Shown here one piece after another: positions 1-5,872 of a stretch of DNA of 14,834 nt. This DNA comes from Gammaproteobacteria bacterium. GTDB taxonomy: Bacteria; Pseudomonadota; Gammaproteobacteria; Pseudomonadales; Azotimanducaceae. Where the stretch lies: the NCBI GenBank assembly GCA_002704325.1, contig PAFJ01000006.1, positions 48,559 through 63,392 on the forward strand, in the 5' to 3' direction. Made by a program: the position numbers and the translations under genes. How positions within the stretch are numbered: the first letter of the stretch is position 1; each line of letters begins with the position of its first letter. The notes below the pieces were generated by a model. That model ran no database searches, was not told the origin of the DNA, and was given only the letters and a program-made list of their open reading frames with translations.

Positions 1-477
1 AACAGAGGAAAGGCACCAAGATCACCGTCAGATTTAAAAAACTATCGTGATGGTGGCTCTGGAATGGTGAAGGGCATTAAGGACAAAAATAAAGAACGTG
101 AAATAACTTTTTGGGAGACAGTTGCAGAAACAGGCATAACAAATGAAGCTGTCCGTACTTCTGCGAAAAAATTCAAAGAAGCGTTGGATGTAATTGATGA
201 AAATCTTGCCAATAGCAAATATATTCTCTCAGAGAAAATAAGTTTATTAGACGTGGCCTGGTTTATTTACGTAAACCGTTTAAATTTATGCGGCTATCCA
301 ATTGAGTCACTTCACCCCAATGTCTTTAAATGGTTTAAATCACTCGCAAGCCAATCTGAATTTTCCAATGAGATAAAAATCCCAACTGAGGTTAAACAAT
401 CAATAGATCATCACCACGAGTTTTTATCTCAAGAGAGATCAACATTAATTGATATTGCTGAAATACTCCAAAAATAA
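1..477 (+). CDS. Glutathione S-transferase family protein, C-terminal part (5' end outside window)
   Basis: The reading frame is open from base 1, so the gene begins upstream and the ATG at 64 is internal. About 158 residues are visible. They match the all-helical C-terminal domain of glutathione S-transferases: a helix containing 'ALDVIDENLANSKYI' followed by 'SLLDVAWFIYVNRL', which corresponds to the family's conserved S/T-x-x-D N-capping region in helix 6. The thioredoxin-like N-terminal domain with the glutathione site is not in the window, so the class and substrate cannot be assigned. GSTs of this kind conjugate glutathione or use it to reductively cleave small molecules in the cytoplasm. 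It lies 90 bp upstream of the SDR gene on the same strand and no clear terminator separates them, so it may belong to the catabolic region. Family call is fairly sure; role is open. Confidence 0.75.
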   Translation, partial: NRGKAPRSPSDLKNYRDGGSGMVKGIKDKNKEREITFWETVAETGITNEAVRTSAKKFKEALDVIDENLANSKYILSEKISLLDVAWFIYVNRLNLCGYPIESLHPNVFKWFKSLASQSEFSNEIKIPTEVKQSIDHHHEFLSQERSTLIDIAEILQK

Positions 478-567
478 AAGTATAAAAGAAGCGCCTAAAA
501 TTTTTTTTATTACAGAGAAAATATAATAGATAAAAGATGTCATAACTTTTTTAAGAAAGGGAAATAA

Positions 568-1317
568 ATGCGATTAAAAAATAAAAAAGCCATTATCACA
601 GGAGCTGGCGGTGGAATAGGGCGAGCCATTTGCCTTGACTTTGTCAAAGAGGGAGCTGGTGTAGTTTGTATCGACATAGATTACAAATCACTGAATGAAA
701 CAGCCAAAGAAATTGCTGATATGGGAGGAACAGCCTACACATTAAATGCTGATGTTGCAAAAGAACAAACTTCTATTGACGCCGCAAAGTTAGCCGTTGA
801 TAAATTGGGTGGATTAAATGTACTAGTAAGTAATGCGATCACTGACATCCCCTACGTACCACTAACTGAAATCGATGCTGACGATTGGCGCCGCTTGATG
901 GATGTGAATTTTAATAGCTCTTTTCTTTTTTGTAAGCATGCCATCCCTGAAATGGATAAGGATGGTGGAGGCAGTATAATTTTAGTCGCTTCACAACTCG
1001 GTCGTGTTGCTCGCCCAGGACGGCCTTGGTATTGTGGCGCCAAGGGTGGGCTTATTAATATGGCCCGAGCCATAGCATTAGATCATGCGAAACAAGGGAT
1101 ACGTTGTAATGCTCTATCACCTGGCCCAATTGAAACTGGGCGTTATGTCAGTAATTTTGATAGTGTGGAACATGCTAGAGAGAATAATTTTACGTTGTTT
1201 GAAAGATTAGGCCGTCCAGATGAAATATCGCCAGGAGCGGTTTTTTTAGCCAGCGACGAGTCCTCTTTTATGACTGGGTCCGATTTGCTAATAGATGGGG
1301 GATTTACAGCAGTATGA
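568..1317 (+). CDS. SDR family NAD(P)-dependent oxidoreductase
   Basis: A classical short-chain dehydrogenase/reductase of 249 residues, the normal length. Visible motifs are the Rossmann glycine motif TGAGGGIG (11-18), acidic D36/D38 at the end of beta-2 (favouring NAD over NADP), the N89-A90 position of the NNAG motif (here S-N-A), N114, and the catalytic triad S142, Y155, K159 in the YxxxK arrangement 'YCGAK'. The C-terminal 'GSDLLIDGGFTAV' is the usual end of the family. It should oxidise a secondary alcohol or reduce a ketone in the cytoplasm; the substrate cannot be told from sequence. The ATG at 568 follows an AAAGGG ribosome-binding site. A TATAAT at 522-527 could be a -10 box, but no convincing -35 accompanies it. 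It ends in TGA 107 bp before the metallolyase gene, which seems to have its own promoter. Confidence 0.93.
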   Translation: MRLKNKKAIITGAGGGIGRAICLDFVKEGAGVVCIDIDYKSLNETAKEIADMGGTAYTLNADVAKEQTSIDAAKLAVDKLGGLNVLVSNAITDIPYVPLTEIDADDWRRLMDVNFNSSFLFCKHAIPEMDKDGGGSIILVASQLGRVARPGRPWYCGAKGGLINMARAIALDHAKQGIRCNALSPGPIETGRYVSNFDSVEHARENNFTLFERLGRPDEISPGAVFLASDESSFMTGSDLLIDGGFTAV

Positions 1318-1321
1318 TCGT

Positions 1322-1350
1322 TTGACACTTTTGGGTTGGTTGCTTATGTT
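1322..1350 (+). promoter_or_regulatory. Putative sigma70 promoter for the DRE-TIM metallolyase gene
   Basis: TTGACA (1322-1327, consensus) and TATGTT (1345-1350, 4 of 6) are separated by 17 bp. The promoter lies just after the SDR stop codon and predicts a start near 1357. That would give a leader of about 70 nt ending in a strong AGGAGG ribosome-binding site. The dyad AATTAG-GG-CTAATT at 1361-1374 lies right after the predicted start and could be an operator. Motif reading only. Confidence 0.45.
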
Positions 1351-1424
1351 CCACACGGAAAATTAGGGCTAATTATTGGTCCTTAAGGCAATTTTTACGA
1401 TGTTCAATACTAGGAGGACTTTTT

Positions 1425-2651
1425 ATGACCGATACACCATGGAAACAAGACGGTTGGTTTACCAGCCCATGGAACTTCGATCCAGAAGTGACCAAGGACT
1501 GGAAATTTCCAAATAATATACGTATTCATGACGTGACATTGCGTGATGGAGAGCAACAAGCAGGTTTAGCATATAATTATGACGACAAAATTAGAATAGC
1601 AGAGGGACTTGCTGAAATTGGTGTTCAGAGGTTAGAAGCCGGAATGCCTGTTGTTTCCAAAGATGATGCAAAGGTTGTCACGGAGTTAGCTCGTCGCGAT
1701 TTTGGTCCAAAAGTCTACTCATTTGCTAGATGCATGGTTGACGACGTAAAACGAGCTGTTGATGCCGGTGTGAATGGCGTTATCATGGAGGTCCCAGCCA
1801 GCCCACATTTAATCGAAAAAGGATATCGTTGGGAATTAGATCGAGCCATTGACCTATCAATCGAGTCAACTTCATTTGCTAGAGATCAAGGCTTAGAAGT
1901 AGTATTTTTTCCTATTGACTTTACTCGTTCAGACCTCGTTTGGGTTTGCGATTTAATAGAGCGAGTTGGTAAAGAAGGGCACATGGACGGTTTGGCTCTT
2001 GTAGACACAATGGGAGCAACATCTATTCACGCGATGCAATTTTTCGTTCGCACTATGAAAAATCGCTTCCCCGACATTCCGCTTGAAGCACATTTTCATA
2101 TGGACTTTGGAATGGGTATAGCTAATACAATTATGGCATTATCAGAAGGAGTAGAAGTTATTCAGTCTACAGTATTAGGCGTAGGCGAAAGAGCTGGCAA
2201 TGTTCCAATGGAAGAAACGGTAATGGCGCTAAAATGTCTTTATAATATTGATATTGGAATCAAAACCGAAGGATTTAAGAAATTAGCTGATATGGTTGCA
2301 GAGATATCAAATATACAGATTGCTTCTAATCGCCCAATTGTTGGAGATAATTTATTTAAAGTCGAATCCGGAATAATAGCAACATGGCTATTAAACTGTG
2401 GGTATGAGGATCAGACTGAAGTTGTTCCTTTCCGACCGAGTTTAGTTGGACAAGATGAGCCAGAAGCAGTAATGGGTAAAGGGTCTGGTATTGATAACTG
2501 TAAACATTGGTTAGATAAATTTCAGATTCAAGCTTCAGAGGAACAAGCCATGGAAGTACTTATGGCTGTAAAGGATTGGGGACTTATTCATAAACGACTA
2601 ATGACTGATAATGAATTTTCTAGTCTGGCAAAAGATGTTCTTGAAAATTGA
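1425..2651 (+). CDS. Claisen-type DRE-TIM metallolyase (isopropylmalate/homocitrate synthase-like)
   Basis: A 408-residue protein of the HMGL-like/pyruvate carboxyltransferase superfamily, starting at an ATG behind a strong 'AGGAGG' site. The TIM-barrel DRE motif is 'DVTLRDGEQ' (36-44), giving R40, metal-binding D41 and E43. The metal pair H223-x-H225 is followed by D227, and 'GVGERAGN' (252-259) is the signature of the Claisen-condensing branch rather than of HMG-CoA lyase. The subdomain after the barrel is present ('PIVGDNLFKVESG', about 304-316), but the family's catalytic GIH tripeptide is replaced by G-I-I (316-318). There is no C-terminal leucine-binding regulatory domain. By family it should join or split an acyl-CoA and a 2-oxo acid. 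The changed tripeptide argues against plain isopropylmalate, citramalate or homocitrate synthase. It closes a unit ending at a terminator. Confidence 0.85.
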   Translation: MTDTPWKQDGWFTSPWNFDPEVTKDWKFPNNIRIHDVTLRDGEQQAGLAYNYDDKIRIAEGLAEIGVQRLEAGMPVVSKDDAKVVTELARRDFGPKVYSFARCMVDDVKRAVDAGVNGVIMEVPASPHLIEKGYRWELDRAIDLSIESTSFARDQGLEVVFFPIDFTRSDLVWVCDLIERVGKEGHMDGLALVDTMGATSIHAMQFFVRTMKNRFPDIPLEAHFHMDFGMGIANTIMALSEGVEVIQSTVLGVGERAGNVPMEETVMALKCLYNIDIGIKTEGFKKLADMVAEISNIQIASNRPIVGDNLFKVESGIIATWLLNCGYEDQTEVVPFRPSLVGQDEPEAVMGKGSGIDNCKHWLDKFQIQASEEQAMEVLMAVKDWGLIHKRLMTDNEFSSLAKDVLEN

Positions 2652-2669
2652 TTAAAAAAAATATTTTGA

Positions 2670-2699
2670 AAAGGCCCGACATATCGTTGGGCCTTTTTT
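2670..2699 (+). terminator. Rho-independent terminator after the metallolyase gene
   Basis: An 11-bp stem (2670-2680 with 2686-2696, one G-U pair) containing AAGGCCC/GGGCCTT closes a 5-nt loop and runs into T6 at 2694-2699. It begins 18 bp after the TGA stop and separates the metallolyase unit from the cupin unit. Confidence 0.9.
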
Positions 2700-2712
2700 A
2701 TGCCTGAGTCGT

Positions 2713-2741
2713 TTGGCAACGTAGCAAGAGAATATTATAAT
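2713..2741 (+). promoter_or_regulatory. Putative sigma70 promoter of the cupin-CMD-CMD-MFS unit
   Basis: TTGGCA (2713-2718, 5 of 6) and TATAAT (2736-2741, consensus) are separated by exactly 17 bp, directly downstream of the preceding terminator. The predicted start is near 2748, about 57 nt before the cupin ATG. This is the best promoter match I see in the window. Confidence 0.65.
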
Positions 2742-2804
2742 ATTTGTCATATGAATATCCTCGTATTAGACTAAAAGTGTTTAATTTTTTAGGAGAGTAA
2801 TTTT

Positions 2805-3260
2805 ATGGTACGTAAAGCTAAGAAAGTTGGCTCGGATGGTGGTAATCTATACGAACGAGCCAATGATATGTTTGTAAAAGTAACAGCTCAAGATACTAAT
2901 GGATCATATGAAGTGTGCGAAGAGCGTTGCCCTGCCGGATTCTCTTCTAGGCCCCACCTGCATACTATTAGCCATGAAACATTCTATGTTATCGAAGGTA
3001 GTGCTACTTTTATTCTCGGAAAAGACGAGCATCAGGGAAAAGTTGGGGATTTGATACATATTCCACCAGGCATACCACATCAGATGATAGCTGGAGACGA
3101 CGGTGTCAGAGTTTTAATGGTATACAGTCCAGGAACAACAGAAGCGATGTTTGCTGACATGACAGCACTTACACCAGAAGAGCGATCAGATTTTAAAACT
3201 GGTGCAGCTGTCGCAGCGAAGCATAATACTGTATGGGTTGAGAATTTCCCCAAGCCATAG
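2805..3260 (+). CDS. Single-domain cupin protein
   Basis: A 151-residue cupin. Motif 1 is present around 'PHLHTISHETFYVIEG', giving metal ligands H51, H53 and E58 plus G65. Motif 2, 'GDLIHIPPGIPH' (81-92), supplies H92 with the G-x5-P-x-G-x2-H spacing intact. All four ligands are there, so it should bind a divalent metal such as Fe, Mn or Ni. Single-domain cupins include dioxygenases, isomerases, decarboxylases and DMSP lyases (DddQ/DddW/DddL types); nothing here singles out one of these. The ATG at 2805 follows AGGAGAG. It is the first gene after a strong promoter and lies 61 bp before the selenocysteine CMD gene. Its place beside a transporter and CMD proteins suggests a ring- or acid-modifying step, by inference only. 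Confidence 0.88.
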   Translation: MVRKAKKVGSDGGNLYERANDMFVKVTAQDTNGSYEVCEERCPAGFSSRPHLHTISHETFYVIEGSATFILGKDEHQGKVGDLIHIPPGIPHQMIAGDDGVRVLMVYSPGTTEAMFADMTALTPEERSDFKTGAAVAAKHNTVWVENFPKP

Positions 3261-3321
3261 TGCTAAATAGTTAGAAAGTTGTAAATTAAATAATACGCAA
3301 CAGGTCATAGGAGAAATAGTT

Positions 3322-3951
3322 GTGCCCAACATAACGATGCTTAATATTGAAGATCTTAAAAAAACTAAACTTGCTGGTTACATTAAGAAAAGTCTGCGTC
3401 ATAAAGCACCAGACCCTGCTTTTCATGCTATGCTTGGCCATAACCCAGAACTCTCAGCGTCTATGTATGTTGCCTGGGGCACTGTGTTCAACACTGGAGT
3501 AATTGATCACAAACTAAAAGAAATTATACGAGTGCAATTATCAAGAACTGCAGATTGCAATTATTGAGGCAATGTAAGATCTGCTTCGGCGAAGCAGCAG
3601 GGGCTCACAGAAGAGTTAATTGATGAGGGTATTGAAAATTATGAAAACTCGGACAAGTTCACAAAGGCTGAGAAAATTGCCCTCAAGTTCTCGGAACTTA
3701 TGGATACTAATCCCGATAAGGTTGATGAAGAGTTTTACCTAAGCCTAAAAGATTATTACAGCACCGAAGAGATAATCGAATTATCGGCCTTTATTGGTTT
3801 TAATATAGGATTTCATACTTGGTTTGGGACATTAGGTTTTTATCCTATGTTTACACCAGATGGCCGATTAGTAGATCAAGAAGAGTCTGCCCGCATTTAT
3901 GGAGAGAAGCCAATCTCACATACAAAGGGGGCGGTAGAACGCTCTAAATAA
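3322..3951 (+). CDS. Carboxymuconolactone decarboxylase/AhpD-like selenoprotein; in-frame UGA read as selenocysteine at codon 82 (CxxU)
   Basis: One 209-residue protein read through a single in-frame TGA (3565-3567). It starts at GTG 3322, behind AGGAGA. Upstream of the TGA are the CMD-family helix 'HKLKEIIRVQLSRTADCNY', with conserved E67 and resolving C79. Downstream the same frame continues 'GNVRSASAKQQGL' and runs to a TAA, with a full second half of the fold. The TGA therefore replaces the second cysteine of CxxC. E67 to C79 is 12 residues, as I recall for Glu118/Cys130 of M. tuberculosis AhpD; the family's relay histidine four residues after the second Cys is R86 here. A SECIS-like hairpin follows (3581-3597). 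Expected activity is thiol/selenol redox chemistry, such as peroxide or organic hydroperoxide reduction, rather than decarboxylation. Alternatives are a nonsense mutation or sequencing error. Genes for Sec insertion (selA, selB, selC, selD) are not in this window. Confidence 0.85.
3568..3607 (+). promoter_or_regulatory. Putative bacterial SECIS element
   Basis: Directly after the in-frame TGA lies a perfect 7-bp stem, CTGCTTC (3581-3587) with GAAGCAG (3591-3597), closing a GGC loop (3588-3590). The loop begins 20 nt after the TGA, within the roughly 16-37 nt range known for bacterial SECIS elements, and it has G in its first two positions as that model requires. A weaker outer helix could pair TGAG (3565-3568) with CTCA (3604-3607), enclosing the recoded codon as in E. 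coli fdhF. The stem is GC-rich in AT-rich surroundings. Folding was done by eye. Confidence 0.72.
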
Positions 3952-3971
3952 ATTAATTAAGGTATAAATTA

Positions 3972-4517
3972 ATGTCAATTATAAAACCGATACCGTTGGA
4001 AACACTAAATCAAGAGAAGTTTGAATATCGATTAAACCTAGCACGTGACCTGTTAGTTCCAGATGAGCTTTTTTTTCAGATTACCGCACACGCCCCTGGT
4101 TACGCTGAAGCACTATTTGATGCGATGTACCAATCACACGCTCTTGGGGAAGTTGACCATACTTTAAAAGAAATCATTCGAGTTAGATTAACCCAATTCT
4201 CTAAAGACACTTATTTCTCAAAGCTTAGATCGAAGAAAGCAAAAGACCTGGGCCTAACTGAAGAAAAAATAAAAGCTGGCTGCGGAAATTTTTCTAATGA
4301 TAATCAATTTACCCCTGCTGAAAAATGGGCGTTAAATTATGCATCTTTAATGTATAGCGATCCGAAAATGGTGAATGCTAACTTTTATGATCAAGGTAAA
4401 AAACTTTATAGTGAAGCAAATATTATAGAGTTGGGGGCATTTATTGCGTTTCACTATGGAATGCAAATGTTCATGAGAACTCTTAAAATGCTTCCACTGG
4501 ATAATTCCACTCAATAA
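3972..4517 (+). CDS. Carboxymuconolactone decarboxylase/AhpD-like protein lacking the CxxC redox pair
   Basis: A 181-residue paralogue of the preceding selenoprotein, 20 bp downstream and behind a modest AAGG site. The two align without gaps through the core: 'LKEIIRVRL' (65-73), 'LRSKKAKDLGLTEE' (85-98) and 'IIELGAFIAF' (151-160) mirror the same stretches of the neighbour. The redox positions are lost: the resolving Cys is D79 and the Sec position is F82, within K-D-T-Y-F. E67 is kept. CMD proteins assemble into trimers or hexamers, so a redox-dead partner subunit or an enzyme using non-thiol chemistry are both plausible. Neither can be decided here. No frameshift or stop interrupts it, so it looks maintained rather than decayed. 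Confidence 0.85.
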   Translation: MSIIKPIPLETLNQEKFEYRLNLARDLLVPDELFFQITAHAPGYAEALFDAMYQSHALGEVDHTLKEIIRVRLTQFSKDTYFSKLRSKKAKDLGLTEEKIKAGCGNFSNDNQFTPAEKWALNYASLMYSDPKMVNANFYDQGKKLYSEANIIELGAFIAFHYGMQMFMRTLKMLPLDNSTQ

Positions 4518-4605
4518 TTTAGTCTTCAAATACACCACAACGATTTAATACCTCTAAATGCCTAACAAGAGGCATAGAAATATATAAAGAAAGTAATTTT
4601 ACTCA

Positions 4606-5817
4606 ATGTTGATATCTAAATATATGGAACGTCACGAATATGGCTGGGCAATGGTTGCCATTGCTTTTACGCTGAGCGCTATAAGTTTTGGGATGTTATC
4701 ATCTGTTGGAGTGTTTATTAAGCCACTTCAAGCTGAATTTGGCTGGTCTAGAGGCAGCTTATCTTTTGGCTATTCTGCCATAACCTTATCAACCGCGGTT
4801 GCTGGATTATTTTGGAGTTTTATCGCTGACAAATATGGTACACGTTGGATTGTACTTTTTGGTTCGTTAACTCTCAGTATTCCTCTTCTTCTTTTGAGTA
4901 AAATGGAAACTATTACTGAATTCTATCTTTATTATCTTCTTTTTGGTGCTTTTGGGCATGCCGCGGTATCGAGTCCCCTATACGCGAATATTGGCCTTTG
5001 GTTTAAGAAAAATGTTGGTTTAGCTCTGGGTTTCACGGTGGCAGGTTCAGCTTTTGGACAAGGAACTGTGCCATATATAGCTCAATATCTTATAAATGAG
5101 TACGGTTGGAGTATGGCATATTCAAAACTTGGGACTGCATATATCATTACAGCAATTCCAATTGCTTTATTGGTTAGGGACTCCCCTTCGAGAAAATTAA
5201 TGAATTCGGAACTACCCCCAAATCAGAATAATGGCAAGCCGTTTCCAGTTAAACCGAAAACAGCAATTGCCTGGATCGCATCTGCGGTTTTATTTTGCTG
5301 TATCGCAATGTCACCGCCTATTTTACATCTCGTTCCGTTATTAACTGATTCCGGGATAAGCTCTGAAGAAGCGGTTACAATTTTCTTGTGTCTTATGATT
5401 ACCGGAGCCTTTGGTCGAATAATAGGGGGAAAACTTAGTGATCAAATTGGAGCGTTAAATAGTTATTTTTGCATGTCGGTAATTCAAACAATAGTTATTT
5501 TTACTTTCCCTCATTTAGATAATATTATCATAATTTATCTTGTTGCAATGGTTTTTGGTTTATCGTTCTCAGCAGTGATGGCGTCCTTTATAGTATGCGT
5601 TAGAATGATGGTTCCAGCTAAATTACTTGCAAGAGGAATAGCTGTCGTTGGAATGTTCGGTTGGTTTGGGATGGGTCTAGGAGGCTGGCAAGCTGGTTAT
5701 ATGTTTGACATAACTGGAAACTATAATTGGTCTTTTGGATTAGGGAGTGTTGCAGGCATAATAAACCTGTCAATACTTGCCAGCTTTTATTTTAAAATTA
5801 AAAAGCTTAACGGATAA
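4606..5817 (+). CDS. MFS transporter, monocarboxylate/oxalate-formate (MCT/OFA)-like
   Basis: A 403-residue major facilitator protein of the inner membrane with about 12 hydrophobic segments and a hydrophilic central loop (about 197-218). The loop 2-3 signature is 'FIADKYGTRW' (72-81), repeated in degenerate form as 'GRIIGGKLSDQIG' between helices 8 and 9. The 'EFGWSRGSLSFGYS' stretch before helix 2 is characteristic of the MCT/OFA-like families that carry small carboxylates. The ATG at 4606 is used here; M7 at 4624 is an alternative, since no strong ribosome-binding site decides. It is the last gene of the cupin-CMD-CMD unit, 88 bp after the second CMD gene, and ends just before a bidirectional terminator. 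It is the likely importer, or exporter, for the substrate or product of the cluster. Confidence 0.88.
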   Translation: MLISKYMERHEYGWAMVAIAFTLSAISFGMLSSVGVFIKPLQAEFGWSRGSLSFGYSAITLSTAVAGLFWSFIADKYGTRWIVLFGSLTLSIPLLLLSKMETITEFYLYYLLFGAFGHAAVSSPLYANIGLWFKKNVGLALGFTVAGSAFGQGTVPYIAQYLINEYGWSMAYSKLGTAYIITAIPIALLVRDSPSRKLMNSELPPNQNNGKPFPVKPKTAIAWIASAVLFCCIAMSPPILHLVPLLTDSGISSEEAVTIFLCLMITGAFGRIIGGKLSDQIGALNSYFCMSVIQTIVIFTFPHLDNIIIIYLVAMVFGLSFSAVMASFIVCVRMMVPAKLLARGIAVVGMFGWFGMGLGGWQAGYMFDITGNYNWSFGLGSVAGIINLSILASFYFKIKKLNG

Positions 5818-5819
5818 GT

Positions 5820-5872
5820 AAAAAAAGCCGCTACAAGAATATTTATAGCGGCTCTTAATATTTTTATTTTTT
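5820..5872. terminator. Bidirectional Rho-independent terminator between convergent genes
   Basis: AGCCGCTA (5826-5833) pairs perfectly with TAGCGGCT (5846-5853), an 8-bp GC-rich stem with a 12-nt loop. On the + strand it is followed by a T-rich tract (5861-5872); on the - strand the A run at 5820-5826 reads as a T tract. It serves the MFS gene from the left and the M24 gene from the right. Confidence 0.85.

Noticed and set aside
852..1328. Leftward ORFs opposite the SDR gene (852-1073, 1143-1328)
   Set aside because: Shadows of the SDR reading frame, with no ribosome-binding sites or recognisable domains.
1425..2651. leuA (2-isopropylmalate synthase)
   Set aside because: It has the right superfamily, but the GIH motif and the regulatory domain are missing, so the specific name is not justified.
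2747..2754. TCATATGA shared by the cupin and M24 upstream regions (also at 7293-7300) as a common operator
   Set aside because: A third copy lies inside the cupin coding sequence at 2904-2911, and an 8-bp AT-rich palindrome is expected to recur by chance.
3565..3567. TGA read as tryptophan under an altered genetic code
   Set aside because: The SDR, metallolyase, phosphatase and maf genes all end in TGA at the expected family length, and TGG codons are frequent. The residue expected at this site is Cys/Sec, not Trp.
3322..3951. A decayed CMD pseudogene
   Set aside because: There is only one in-frame stop, no frameshift, the sequence on both sides is well conserved, and the stop sits on the redox cysteine followed by a SECIS-like hairpin.
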